Shown: positions 33,696-45,977 of the stretch, one piece after another | How positions within the stretch are numbered: the stretch's first letter is position 1 | Layout of the letters: each line of letters begins with the position of its first letter | NCBI GenBank assembly: GCA_030765065.1 | Contig: CM060989.1 | Location: 35,951,501 to 36,015,500, forward strand | Length of the DNA stretch: 64,000 nucleotides | Direction: 5' to 3' | Source of the DNA: Deroplatys truncata | Lineage: Eukaryota; Arthropoda; Insecta; Mantodea; Mantidae | Notes under the pieces: model-generated | The model's input: the letters and a program-made list of their open reading frames with translations, nothing else | The model's database searches: none | Told to the model about the DNA's origin: nothing | Made by a program: the position numbers and the translations under genes

Positions 33696-34387
33696 TTTTT
33701 ATTAACATATGTCCTTTCTTAACGTAATCAAAGATGATTTTCTGGTATTTCTTGAATATTGCATGCGGATATTACCCCTTTGTTTCCATTAGAGGTCCTG
33801 TACTATGTTCTTGGTAGTCAAAGCCGTAATCCCTAGGCGAACGAAAGTCAACATTCAAAGTTTTGGAATAGAAGCAGGCTACAAACTTGTGCGGTTGACG
33901 TCACGGTCGTAGTCATGGTAACCCATAACGCTATAGAGGTAGGAAAATGAAACCTAGGCTCATGTGAAGGAGGGTGGTCCATAAACCACAGCATGTTTTT
34001 ACTGTCAATATAGCAGCTGACGGTTTACGAGGTGCTTTTCGCGTTTTGTCAGCGAAATATTGACAAACTTCGGTTGCGATGCTTTTCTATTAGCCGGAAC
34101 ATCGTTACCTTTTATTGCAGTTTTAAAGGCTTCAGCAGCGGCTATGACGTGTAAAACTGCCCAGCGGAGGACGATTTAGTTCACTGCGATATTGCAGGCG
34201 CCTCGGAACAACAGTACGTTTTTATTTTTTCGCATTTTAATCGATACAGTGTTCGTATTTTATCCCTCACAGTTGTGGGTATGGTTCACTCTTCTGACAA
34301 TGTTTAAGGCGAAAATTGGCAAAAATGCTTTTGTGTAGCCTTATTAATTACAATTTCTTCTTTAATTACACACACACACACACACAT
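33696..34387. other. No gene recognised
   Basis: Includes a CRE-like TGACGTCA near 33897 and a (CA)n run at 34370-34386. No frame or repeat is supported. Confidence 0.35.
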
Positions 34388-35390
34388 ATTGAAGAAGCAG
34401 TTTATTAGCTCCACGTATGGACGCCAATTTGAGAAGATGTTTTTTTTTTACCACGCTTTGGGCGTCAATTTGAAGTAGTTTGTATTGAAGGAGTTGTATT
34501 ATATTTCAACTGTTGGGGAAACGAAATTGTAGTAGTTGCAACCGCACGTATAGTATTCGCTTTCCGGTAGCCTTCGCCCCAAATGTAATTTAAGTTTAAA
34601 AAATATTAACTTTGTAATTTGACTGTTTCTTTAAATATTATATTTATGCTTGCCTCGGCTGCGTCAGTATTATTGTTAGAGACACGTTTCTCTTGGTAGG
34701 GTTGTGATGCGACAAGAATGTAGGCTTACACAGATTGTAATTTTACTTCACTCTTTTATTAATGCTTGATACGATTTAAATAACACTTCACTGATATAGA
34801 GGGCTATGAGATTCTTTTTAATACTTAATTACACTTTTTAACACGTAAAATTATTTTTCGTCTCACACGAATACATATTAAATCTCTCGAGGACACTTTT
34901 TGCGTCTGGTTAGGAACACTGTTTGCAGGCAACTGAATTGATTTCAACCGTCTAAACTTCTAAATTTCTGTATTTCAAGTCTCTGATTGGCTAATCCTAC
35001 TCCAATAGAATACCTTCATTTAACTAAAGCTTTTTTTGATTGTTGATTGGCTATTTTTATATACTGTCACCAAAATTACATTATTGCTTCCAAGAATCAC
35101 AAATAACATTTAAACTCTCAAACTCATTACTGCCTCAAGGTTACCTCATTGTTACCTCATTGTCAGCAACTTTTAACTTATTATTCTCACAGCTCCTACA
35201 TTATTAAATTACGTAATGCATTCACATAACATTATTGAACATGTTTACAATAATATAAGCATATGCAATGACTGTTACATACATTTTACAAATTATTACA
35301 TACACATATTGCTTCAAGGCGGGCTGTTATTGAATTTACATATTACATAATTTGACTGAAATCATTGTAAGTGTTAAAAATACTGCCTCC
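34388..35390. mobile_element. Family B repeat, copy 2 (about 1.0 kb)
   Basis: Clear similarity to copy 3 from about 34429 (cacgctttgggcgtcaattt) to the end atactgcctc at about 35389. The left limit is set by length and by the (CA)n border, so it is approximate. Confidence 0.75.
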
Positions 35391-35467
35391 ATATATACAT
35401 ATATATATATATAAGGCACATAAAAATTATAAATTTGCACAATATAATTAAATATTAAATTCTTTTT

Positions 35468-36270
35468 ACTTTCTTTCCCTGCTACATACATGTTTTGAAG
35501 TCCCCTGGATAAAAAAAATCATTTTTAGAAATAGGTTCGTGTGTGTGTTTGTGTGCCTGCCAATATCATAACTCAAAAACAAGAAGTCTGATAAATACCA
35601 AAATAGGTATTTAGGTTCAGTATCTTTCAAAGATGCGACACGAAGATTTTCAGGAAAATCGCCCCCCCCATCAGACTACTCTTTACATTGAACATTTTTC
35701 GAAAGTTTTGCTTTTCTCAAAAATGTCTTTAACAATTTTGATTAAAGTATCATATGTTTAAGATATTTTTATGGCAAATGACATGTATATCATGAATTTT
35801 CTGGGAATGTCCCCAAAAGTTCTCTTTATTCTGAATGACTTTTGCATAACTGGAAATCCGTAAGAGATACACAAAATTTTACTACACAAAAAATGTAGGC
35901 CTCGTTAAAACACACAATTTATGGTATATACTTTTTTTGCCGAGTGAACCACTTCCGAGATATTCCTTGTTATTTGTTTCAATTTTATAATACTTATACT
36001 TTTCCTCAAATGCAAATTCGTTATTTATTTATTTATTGTTATTTCCTGGATATGCAAAGAGAATGGAATGCTCCACATACCAACCAGCTCTTAAAATATT
36101 TGACTATCGCTTAAAGGCTACCATATTCCCCTTGCACCTACAAGAAAATTAGCAATAGGATAGCTGCTGCAAATGTTTATCTCGATTAACATGAAGTAAA
36201 TGGAGAATAATCGTTTGTAAAAATAGTTTGTACAAGAGTAGAGAAAGTCATGTGAGTGCAACATATCAGA
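35468..36270 (+). mobile_element. Family A repeat, copy 12
   Basis: Starts actttctttccctgctac, then lacks about 60 bp near the left end (joins directly to atacatgttttgaagtcccc). The rest is complete to acatatcaga. Confidence 0.88.
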
Positions 36271-36332
36271 GTTTTAAAAATACTACTGCATCTGTCATTT
36301 GTTGCCTGAATTCTGCAGCAATTCAGAGAAAA

Positions 36333-37021
36333 ACCTCAGATCGTTACATTCACATGACTTTCGCTACCCTGTATCATTTATCAATGGGTATAAAAACTTA
36401 TCTTACGAAAGCTTATTTTTCTGTCCACTTCAATCGAGATAAACATTTGCAGAAATAGCTACATTACACATTTCACTATAGATACTAAGGAAGCAGTGAT
36501 AGTCAAATGTAGCGGATGCCACAAAAAAGTTATTTGAGATAAATTTGTGTTTTCGAGAGATCTAATTATTTGTATATTACGCTTTCGTCTATCGCTTAAC
36601 GTTATACAAGATTATACAAAATTCCTTTAGAATGAAGAGGACTTCATAGGATATTTCCATAAAATTCAAGATACATATTTTATTTTTAATGTAAATATCA
36701 TTAATATGGTATTTCAATCAAATCTTTAGAGTAATTTATTAGAAAATAAAAAAAGTCGAAAAATGTTCCATGTTAAGAGTAATTTGGGGGGGGGGGATTT
36801 GGTTGAAAATCTTCTTGTATCTTCCGAAAGTACTGAGCATAATACCAAATTTTGTATTTTTCGTTTTCCGAGTTATGCTGTTCATAGACACACACACTCT
36901 CACATATACACGAAACTTTTACTAAATATGCTTTTTTATATATAGGGGACTTCATAACATGTATTCCCCTTGAAATTTCGGCATAGAACTTTTTGGTGGA
37001 ATGCCTTCTCTACCTACTACT
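36333..37021 (-). mobile_element. Family A repeat, subfamily 2, copy 13
   Basis: Minus orientation, 62 bp after copy 12, so the two copies face each other in the order +/-. Internally deleted after gatagtcaaatg. Confidence 0.82.
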
Positions 37022-37400
37022 TTGCCAAAATATAATCTATGTTTCCCCTTCACCACAGAGTGGACATCTTCTAACCCCAGGGTTATCTATTTGTTACCTT
37101 TCCAGGGGTCCAAATTTAGCCACTCTAAACCGTTTTTTTGGTAATCTATAGGCCTCCCTCTACCATCCCTACGCTATTTGGACACTGTAAGTTGCGTGAA
37201 ATTTTAGCCGCACACTGTGATTCCAAATTTTTTCTGCCAATATTTCCAGTCTCTGAATTATCTTCCACTTTCTACACACCATGCCCCTCCCGCGTAGCTA
37301 AATGTACCCCATTCCAATTTCTTCTAAGACCGTGCGCAATTTCGTTGTCCAACACGTTGCCCTTCCTGTACTTGCTCCCTTAAACACATCGCATGTAGAA
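37022..37400 (-). pseudogene. LINE pol C-terminal fragment with zinc knuckle
   Basis: On the minus strand, VLEEIGMGYIQLRGRG, YRLPKKRFRVAKFGP and RRCPLCGEGETIDYILAK follow in order, matching the C-terminal region of an insect non-LTR pol protein (CxxC...H...C motif partly lost at family A copy 13). Frames are broken. The reverse transcriptase is missing. Confidence 0.65.
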
Positions 37401-37640
37401 GAACCTGATTTCCCTGCACTAACGAAAGTACAGTGATTTTATTTCATACTATGGCCACCGCACGGCCGCTGCAGCTCGGACTCGCGCAGAAACAGTTACC
37501 TACAATATCTCCACCACCACCTCGCGTTCTCATAAGAGATTTGGAAATGTGCTTCTCTATCCATACATTTCTGGCATCTTTCAGCAAATTTTCACTCACT
37601 CTGGATAGTTCAATATTTGAAATTGAGTGAATTTTTCACC
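37401..37640 (-). repeat. Fragment similar to 39190-39360 in opposite orientation
   Basis: Reverse complement shows aaagatgccagaaatgtatgg, gatattgtaggtaactgttt and gagtccgagctgcagcggcc, matching aaaagatgccagaaatatgg, ..ataactgtttc and gagtccgagctgcggcggcc at 39190-39360. The first string fits the C-terminal LKRCQK segment of a DDE transposase, so this is probably the 3' part of a related transposon. Confidence 0.5.
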
Positions 37641-37695
37641 TGATGTTTTCTTTTATTTCTTCCAATGTATGGGATTCCTATGCATATAACTTATT

Positions 37696-38605
37696 ACTTT
37701 CTCTACTACGTATAGTAAGTAGGGGAAGTATTGTATTCCACCCAAAAATTCGATCCCAAGATTTCACCGGAAATACATGTTTTGAGACCCCCTGAATCCA
37801 AAAAAAGCATTTTTGGAAACATGTCCGTGTGTGTGTCTGTGTGTCTGTCTCTGTGTGTGTGTCTGTGAACAGCATAACTCAGAAACGAACAGTTGGATAA
37901 ACACCAAACTTGGTATTTAAATTCAGTATCTTCCAGAAATGCGACAAGAAGGTTTTCAACAAAATACCCCCGCCCCAGAGTACCCTTTACATGGAAGATT
38001 TTTCCAAAATTTTAATTTTCTCAAAAATGGCTCTAACGATTTTGATTAAAATATCATATGTTTAAGATATGTTTATGACAAATAAAATGTATATCATGAA
38101 TTTCCTGATAATGTCTCCAAAAGTATTCTTTATTGTGAACGACTTTTGCATAACTCGTAAACCATAAGAGATAGACAAACTTTTACTACACAAAATATGT
38201 AGATCGCGTTAAAATACACAATTTATGTCATATACATTTTTTTTGTTGAGTGAACCATTTTCGAGATATTACTTGTTATTCCCTTAAATGTTTCAATAAT
38301 TTTCTCAAATGGGAATTCGTTAGTCATTTTTTTGTCTTGGATATGCAAAGAGTATTAATCTGTGGGAAAGGGAATGGTGCTGCACCTAGTAACCAGCTAT
38401 TAAGAGATATGTATATGCTTAAAGGCTACTGTATTTCGATACTGCCCTTGTAAATATATATTGCCCTTACATCTACAAGAAAATTAGCAATAAGATAGAG
38501 TCTGCAAATGTTTATCTCGATTAACATGAAGTAGATGGAGAGTAAGCGTTTGTAAAAATAGTTTGTACAAGAGTAGAGAAAGCCATGTGAGTGTAACACA
38601 TCAGA
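37696..38605 (+). mobile_element. Family A repeat, copy 14 (full length, long central variant)
   Basis: Starts actttctctactacgtatag and ends acacatcaga before a T8 run. Carries the same longer central variant as copies 1 and 22 (ctattaagagatatgtatat, cttaaaggctactgtatttc). Confidence 0.92.
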
Positions 38606-38689
38606 TTTTTTTTCATGTAATCAACAGAGTTGGGGAATGTTTTGTAACTGAAATTTGCAAAATGATAGAGTAATTGGCTTCTCTTAATA

Positions 38690-39330
38690 TTCTTCTCTGA
38701 TGAAGCATGGTTCCGTTTATATGGCTATGTTTCATCGCAAAATAACAGGTATTGGAGTACAGAGAAACCCGATTTTATACAGAGATTCCCTTGCATGAAA
38801 CAAAAACTGGTTTGGAGTAAATGCATACAGAATATTAGATCCTATATTTTTTAAACAAAAAAAAACAATAAATGTAGAGAGGTAAAGGAAAGACACACCA
38901 TTTTTGAACAGCTGACGAACGCTGAATGTGTGTCTGGATTTTTGCAGCAAGACTTTGCTACTGCGCATATAGCTCGGGTCACTAAATTTAATTCAGAAAA
39001 ATTTTGAAGATAGCGTAATTAGTAAATAATTATGGCTCTCGCGACCGCCTGATTTAACTGTATGTAATTTTTATCTTTGGGAGAACTTTAAAAATAAGAT
39101 GTACGCAACCAACCCCATACGTTCAAACAACTAAAAGAAAACAGCAAGAAATTCACCCTATCTTGCATATTGAACTCTCGAGTGTGAATGAAAATTACCT
39201 GAAAAGATGCCAGAAATATGGGAATAGAGAAGGACATAATATAGTATGTGATTATTATCATCACTATAGTTGCAACTGTAAATGCGAGAAGGAGAGGTGG
39301 TTGCTGGGATATTATAACTGTTTCGGTGGG
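38690..39330 (+). pseudogene. Tc1/mariner-superfamily transposase C-terminal half, degraded
   Basis: The + strand reads FFSDEAWFRLYGYVSSQNNR (first Asp) then YWSTENPDF, later FEQLTNAECVSGFLQQDFATAHIARV (split here: the second Asp region QQDFATAH) and, near 39030-39140, degraded PDLT/LGEL and HTFKQLKEN, ending LSSVNENYLKRCQKYGNR at about 39220. Stops and frameshifts are frequent. The family matches the remnant inside the TIR element at 59048-59623. No TIRs were identified around it. Confidence 0.7.
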
Positions 39331-40965
39331 AGTCCGAGCTGCGGCGGCCGGCGTGCGAGCCGCTGTAGCGGTAAATCGTTGATCCTCTGGGTTGAAGCTC
39401 TCTACTGCAGTGTTCTGGTCTCTGGTTACCTCTGCTCAGCGGCTGAAGATTTCTCCATTCCTAATAAATTACCTATCTAACTAATCTCATTGATCTCAAG
39501 GTTTTCGTAGATGAGGCAAAATTAAAATACACTGCATTTCCCGTAAAATGTGGTTTATTCTCCAATAAATACTTATGGGCGACTAGCTTTTCCCGTCTAT
39601 GATATTTGTAATAATTCTCACCATAATAGTAAATTAGGGGCCTAATCTAGCACATGCCTCCCCACCCACATGCACACACGTGCATCCGTCGTCTTCCACC
39701 TCGTGGAATATCACATAAGAGTATGTACGAGAGTATATAAGAGAGAATAAGTCAGGGGCATGCTTCCCCCCTTTTATACCGAAACCTAGTGACGCTCACC
39801 TTCGCGCCTTAAAATGTAACAACATTTCTAATTGGTCCTCGAGCCGCATTACTTTACCATGTATGAAAATATTCTGTTCCAAAGCTCTTCACACCAGTGT
39901 CCCAGTGACCCTTCAGGAAAAACTCAATGTCTCTGTCTCTTTCTTTTCTATATCGGTTTCTTTGTATTTCTCGATATTCCTCCAAGTCCTGTACTCATTA
40001 GCTTGGTAAAAGTTGGTGGACTTCTACCTAGAATTAGCTAGCTCGCTCGTCCCGCAATTATCCAAGTTACGATCTGCTTTGTACATCTCTTGGTTGCTAA
40101 ATATTCTAACATCTTTAACATGGCTTTCTTCCTGAATTATATTATTATGTACCATTCTTGTTTGATGTTGAGTTATACTCTATATGTATATATGTGTGTG
40201 TGTATGTGGTATATTCCCTTTTCACCGCCGTGTAGTGGCCAAGGTGTGAAGGAAAAGCACCGTATTTAACTGCCCTTATTTTTAAATGTATGATTTCATT
40301 GTATAAGCATGTTATGGAATGCATGAGCCATTTTGTTTACATTTTAGACAACTTCGCTTCAATAAAAATAATTTTATAGCCAGTCTTGTTTACCTAGCTT
40401 GTTACACAGGCTGTGTTATTGTATGATATATTGAGTTTCTTCTCTCCAGTTTCTGTCTAGGATTACACTGAGCCAGATCTTCTCTCTTTTATTTTCTATC
40501 TTCTTATTTTCTTTAGTTTTCTATAGCTGGCAGTTGGCAACGGGTTTCTACGAAGGATATTTCAGTTGCTAGTTCACAGGCGACTACTCTTGACTTGGTG
40601 AATCTTTTAGATTGCAGGCATTTACTCGTTCTATTGCGGCCAGATCCTTCAGAGAAAGAGAGAGGGAGAGTTATTCCCAAATGGCTTCTATTCCATACGT
40701 ACAAAAGAGTATTGGGTTGATTTTTGCTACGAATAGTGCACTTTATTTCCACTGCTGCAGTTACTTTTGCTTGCTGTGGAGTTTGTAATCTGTAAACGTT
40801 AGACTTATCGAAACTTTTTCGTGAAATATGAGGTTAGTTACTTAACATTACCACCGTTAATTTTTTTTAAGCTGTAACAAATATCGGATCATTGACTTTA
40901 CGTAAGGTTAGTTTGGAGAGCGATTCATGAAATTTGAGGAAGCTATTCACCAATATAAGGCAGAA
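39331..40965. other. No gene recognised
   Basis: 1.6 kb. Contains a GC-rich patch at 39330-39400, a TATATAAG string at 39734, a short (TG)n near 40190 and unremarkable AT-rich sequence. The 79-aa minus ORF at 40513-40752 has no known motif. Confidence 0.4.
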
Positions 40966-42912
40966 GTAATTCATAAACCCTCCTGTTTCAGTAGAATCGA
41001 CGATGTGAACACTTAATTCATAATATAAAATGTGTGTTTAAATTTCAAAGCCTCCTGTTTCAGTAAAATCGACGTTGTGAACACTTAATTCATAACACAA
41101 AATGTGTGTTTAAATTTCAAAGCCTCCTGTTTCAGTAGAATCTACGTTGTGAACATTTAATTCATAACATAAAATGTGCGTTCAAATTTCAAAGCCTCCT
41201 GTTGCAGTAGAATCGACGTTGTGAACATTTAATTCAAAACATAAAATGTGCGTTTAAATTTCAAAGCCTCCTGTTGCAGTAGAATCGACGTTGTGAACAC
41301 TTAATTCATAACATAAAATGTGTGTTTAAATTTGAAACCTGCTGTTTCAGTAGAATCGACATTGTGAACACTTAATTCATAGCACAAAATGTGTGTCTAA
41401 ATTTGAAACCCACTTATTTCAGTGGTATCCATATTGTTAACACTTAATTTATAACATAAAATGTGAGTTTAAGTTTGAAACCCACTATTTCAGTAGAATC
41501 GAGATTGTGAACACTTAATTCATAACAAAAAATGTGAGTTTAAATTTGAAACTCCTATTTCAGTAGAATTGACGTATTGAACACTTAATACATAACACAA
41601 AATTCTGTTTAAATTTCAAAGCCTCCTGTTTCAGTAGAATCGACATTATGAACACTTAATTCATAACATAAAATGTGTGTTTAAATTTCTAAACCTCCTG
41701 TTTCAGTAGAATCGACGTTGTGAACATTTAATTCATAGCATAAAATGTGTGTTTAAATTTTAAAGTCTCCTGTTTCAGTAGAATCGACGTTGTGAACATT
41801 TAATTCATAGCATAAAATGTGTGTTTAAATTTTAAAGTCTCCTGTTTCAGTAGAATCGAAATTATGAACACTTAATTCTTGGCATAAAATGTGCGTTTAA
41901 ATTTCAAAGCCTCCTGTTTCAGTGGAATTGACGTTGGGAACATTTAATTCATAACATAATATGCATGTTTAAGATTGAATTATTCCCGTTTCAGTAGAAT
42001 CGACATTGTAAACACTTAATTTACAACATAGAAACTCTGTTTAAAATGGAATCCCTTCTGTTTCAGTAGAATCAACGTTGTGAACACTTAATTCATAACA
42101 TAAAATGTGTGTTTAAATTTCAAAGCCTCCTGTTTCAGTAGAACCGACGTTGTGAGCATTTAATTCATAACATAAAGTGTGTGTTTAAATTTGAAACCCT
42201 CCTATTTCAGTAGAATCGATGTAGTGAATACTTAATTCATAACATAAAATGTGTGTTTAAGATGCAGTCCCTTCTGTTTCAATAGAATCGATCCGGTGAA
42301 CACTTAATACATAACATAAAATGTGTGTTTAAGATGGAATCCCTTCTGTTTCAATAGAATCGACGTAGTGAACACTTAATTCATAACATAAAATGTGTGT
42401 TTAAGATTGAATTATTCCCATTTCAGTAGAATCGACGTTGTGAACACTTAATTCATAAAATAAAATATGTGTTTAAGATTGAATTATTCCCGTTTCAGTA
42501 GAATCGACGTTGTGAACACTTAATTCATAACATAAAATGTGTGTTTAAGATGGAATTATTCCGGTTTCAGTAGAACTGACGTTGTGAATACTTAATTAAT
42601 AACATGAAGTGTGTGTTTAAGATGGAATTATTCCCGTTTCAGTAGAACTGACGTTGTGAACACTTAATTCATAACATGAAGTGTGTGTTTAAGATGGAAT
42701 TATTCCCGTTTCAGTAGAATCGACGTTGTGAACACTTAATTCATAAAATAAAATGTGTGTTTAAGATTGAATTATTCCCATTTCAGTAGAATCGACGTTG
42801 TGAACACTTAATTCATAACATAAAATGTATGTTTAAAATGGTATTCCTTCTGTTTCAATAGAATCGACGTTGTGAACACTTAATTCATAACATAAAACGT
42901 TTATGTTTGAAT
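40966..42912. repeat. Minisatellite, 72-bp unit, about 27 copies
   Basis: The core gtttcagtagaatcgacgtt.. followed by gaacacttaattcataacat recurs every 71-73 bp (for example starts at 40979, 41051, 41123, 41195, 41267). Two unit types exist: units with aaatttcaaagcctcctg dominate the left half, and units with aagatggaattattcccg the right half. Units are adjacent with no spacers. No frame runs through it. Confidence 0.95.
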
Positions 42913-42987
42913 TTTTACCCTGCTTTAAATTTGAGCCATTTTTGAGAAAATATAATCAATGTTTAAATCTGTGCATTGTAGGGACCC

Positions 42988-43130
42988 GCCCTTTGTCGTT
43001 CCTCCTGGTCCGGCCGCCCTCGGTCTAATCCCTCTCTCCCGGGGGTCCCGTCAGGGGACTAGGTACAAAAGATCTGCATTGGTCGAACTGTTACGTCCCC
43101 CTCCGGTTTTATTCGTATCCTATCCTATTC
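42988..43130 (+). mobile_element. GC-rich short repeat (SINE-like), copy 1
   Basis: Matches the reverse complement of 52707-52851: tcctggtccggccgccctc / tcctggtccgaccgccctc, the exact ctaggtacaaaagatctgca block, and a (CCTAT)n-type tail. It is far more GC-rich than its surroundings. A dispersed short retroposon is the likeliest explanation; no A or B box was found. Confidence 0.65.
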
Positions 43131-43139
43131 TATCTCGCC

Positions 43140-43275
43140 TCTCGGTCTTTGTCACAAACAATGATCGTGCTTCCGTCCTTAAATGGCTGTTTTGCAATGT
43201 TGTCCACGAGCTCATTTCCTGTAATTTCAATATGAGCTTTTACCCTTCCAAAATGTATTTTCTAGTTCTCACTTC
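43140..43275 (-). pseudogene. LINE RNase H fragment
   Basis: The minus strand reads VKAHIEITGNELVDNIAKQP followed by FKDGSTIIVCDKD. This is the end of an RNase H domain (HxGxxGNExAD-type motif, here HIEITGNELVD) from a non-LTR retrotransposon. About 45 residues remain. Confidence 0.7.
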
Positions 43276-43280
43276 CTAGA

Positions 43281-43850
43281 ATTCGTATTTAATCAACGAT
43301 CGTGTTATGTTTGGAATTATTACTTAACAACCGCAGCGTTACCGCACTCTATATGGCATCCATGAGGGATATTGAACTATCATTGCATATGCAGTACGTT
43401 CCTAGAAGGCAGGGCATAACCTGCCTGAAGTTGGCTTGTCATTGCAAACACTGGAAAGGTAGCCCAGTGAAAACACACCGTGTTTACCTTCCGCACCGCT
43501 AACACAGTCATATTTCTTCAGCAAAAAGAACGTCTACACCGGCACTGGTTCCCATAGAAACGAACATGTGAAGCGAACTCATGCGAACCCCTATTCTAAC
43601 TGTGAAACTAAACATGGGCTTGGCTTACAAACTTTCACTAATGCAACTGTTTCGCGTGGCCGCTCATGCGAACTCGGGATATCGAATACCTGGTGGCATA
43701 ATTAGACATCCACAAGGAACAGAACATATACCTAGGAGACATTGTTGCACCTATCTGTCGATACTAAAATTGGCTCTTTACGTTGGTGTCGAGCAAAAAT
43801 TAAAATACTTAAAATTGACTTCAGGGGAGACTAAATGGCAAAGATACCGA
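43281..43850. other. No gene recognised
   Basis: Two + strand ORFs (43302-43502, 43581-43859) have no recognised motif; nothing else supported. Confidence 0.4.
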
Positions 43851-43854
43851 GCGA

Positions 43855-44439
43855 GATGATAACGTGCAAGGATTCGAAAGATCCTGTGTTTGATTCATGG
43901 GTGCAGCTATCGTATCTGAAAACGAAGGTTTTACAATAAAAACTACTTACGAAATCCAGTAAAGAGTGCATTTACAATAATCCACACCAGATGATATTGC
44001 AACTGTTCAGTTTTTCAGTTTCCACTCAGTTCTCACTGTGATTGTTTCTTTTTATGTAGTTCACTGGGGTTTCGCTTCACTAATGTTACTTCACTAAGGT
44101 GAACTAGTTCAATTTTCCGTCACTTTACTTCCTTCGTGACGCAGCTTCTTCACGCCGGACAGTTCACTCCACTCGGGAGTCGAACACAGGTCCTCTACAA
44201 TCGTCGCTCCCGGTAACACTTGCTGCATGTCACAGAAGCCTTCACCAACTCGCTCTTGATGTCGCATGGAAAGCTTCACCCGCCAACTCGCTCGTTCACC
44301 GACTGACCGACACGACTCACTCTACTGTCGCCACTCCTCACCTCGCACTCAACTCCCCTTTGTTGCTCTCGACTCGCATTCAACTCGCGACTGCCTCGAC
44401 TGCCACTGACTGACTGCCCGCGAAGCGCTCGCTTATATA
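43855..44439 (-). promoter_or_regulatory. Candidate minus-strand pol II promoter and leader (LTR or gene start)
   Basis: On the minus strand TATATAA (44439-44433) is followed 26-30 bp later by two overlapping TCAGT initiators (44413-44405). The next 400 bp are rich in GAGTG/GAGCGAG strings, typical of an untranslated leader. Farther on, GTAAGT (about 43953) and TTTTCAG (about 43915) could be splice sites, followed by an ATG (about 43897) opening a short frame (MNQTQDLSNPCTLSSR) that stops in 25 codons. It could be the LTR/leader of a retroelement or a first exon. No recognised protein supports it. Confidence 0.4.
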
Positions 44440-44461
44440 GGCATGGAATTTTGCATAGGAA

Positions 44462-44603
44462 GTTCTCAACGTTCTAGATCTAAAGAACCTCTGAGCAAAA
44501 TTTTCGGTCTTTCACGCCCAATATAGAATGAGACGCTAAGAACCATAGTAGTTAATGAGCATCCATAAATAAAACGTCAAAAGAAAGAAAGAAAGAAAAA
44601 AAA
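44462..44603 (+). mobile_element. SINE family C, 5'-truncated copy
   Basis: Plus orientation: ctctgagcaaaattttcggtc, cacgcccaatatagaatg, ccataaataaaacg, then an A/G-rich (GAAA)n tail. Corresponds to the 3' part of the SINE at 29467-29745. Confidence 0.8.
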
Positions 44604-44604
44604 A

Positions 44605-45312
44605 CAGAAATTCGAATAAATATCAAACTTGCTATTTAATTTCAGTATCCTCCAAATATGAGCCTCGAAGATTTTCATGAAATTCCCCCACACCAACTAC
44701 CTTCTATGGAACATTTTTCGTAATTTTCGGTTTTCTAAAAAATGGCTCTAACGCATAGATTAAATAAGTATATATATTGAATACATATAATATTTACATG
44801 ACGAATAAAATTTATATATTGAATTTTCTGGGATAGCCTGTAAGGTCCTCTTCATTCGGAAGGAACTCTTTTATAATCTGTATAGCTGGTAAACGTTAAG
44901 CGATAGACGTAAACATACTACACAAAAAATGTAGATCTCTTTAAAGCACACCAGTTTGTTTCAAATGACTTTTTTGTGGCATTAGTCATTTCCGAGATAT
45001 CTGTTATTAATGGTTCGAATTGTTCAATACTTAGCCATTCTTTTAAAGTCTTGTGAATTTTCAGTTGTTTTCGTGATGCCATGGAAAGAGTATAGAATTT
45101 TGAGGCCAGCATATAGCGTCCAGTTCTGAAACATTTGACTGTCGTTATTCCCTTTGTATCTATAACGTAATGTGTAATGTAGGTATTTCTACAAAGGTTT
45201 ATTTCGATTAAAATGAATTCGATTGGAAAATAAACTTTCGTAAGAATAAATTTGTACACCCAGTATTGAGCGATAGAGGGTAGAGAAAGTCAAGTGAGTC
45301 TAAAACATCAGA
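44605..45312 (+). mobile_element. Family A repeat, subfamily 2, copy 15 (left part missing)
   Basis: Starts at the cagaaattcgaataaatatc segment just after the SINE tail and runs to acatcaga before TTTTT. Confidence 0.85.
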
Positions 45313-45977
45313 TTTTTAAATTGTATTTTTTCTATAATGAACAATGAGTTAGAAATATTTTAGCGTTTAACTTCAATTGTTTCTATTTCATTGCTTATTG
45401 AATTAAAAGTATTCGTTTGAATACAAAACGCTTCTTGCTGAATTTATCTTTAACAGATATGACTTGGTAGACAAGATCCATGTAAATATATAAATATAAT
45501 AAGTTTGTTGCTGTATAACGACGGAAAATTTTCTTTTAAAGACCATAAATATTTTATTTACTAAAAATAGACAAAACATTTCATCAAAATTCAGACATAA
45601 TTATAATCGACAAGCTTCTAAGAGCTTACACCCGGTATTTCGTAATTATCAAGACAAAATAAAATACAAAGCATTTTCTACAACAAACAAAATCCAATGT
45701 GAGAAAATATAAAACAGAAAATCAAATAGTACCTATCACTACAACTAGTAGTTTCACAAGCTCCTAGATCCCTAAAAGAATCGAAGCAGAAATTATAGGA
45801 ATAAGAAAATTAATGCAGGAGAAAAAACTATAAGTGATTAGTTTTTGAGCACCATGCTTTTAAACTATCGATTGAATTCGATTCCAATTGGTAAATAAAA
45901 CATCAATGAGACCTTACATTGGCTGAAAGGAGCGCGCATGTAATTGTTTATTTAAAATCCAAACTTTATAGAACCAT
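45313..45977. other. No gene recognised
   Basis: AT-rich spacer; nothing supported. Confidence 0.4.

Noticed and set aside
40966-42912. Possible CRISPR array
   Set aside because: Units are contiguous and about 72 bp, with no unique spacers, in a eukaryotic context without cas genes.
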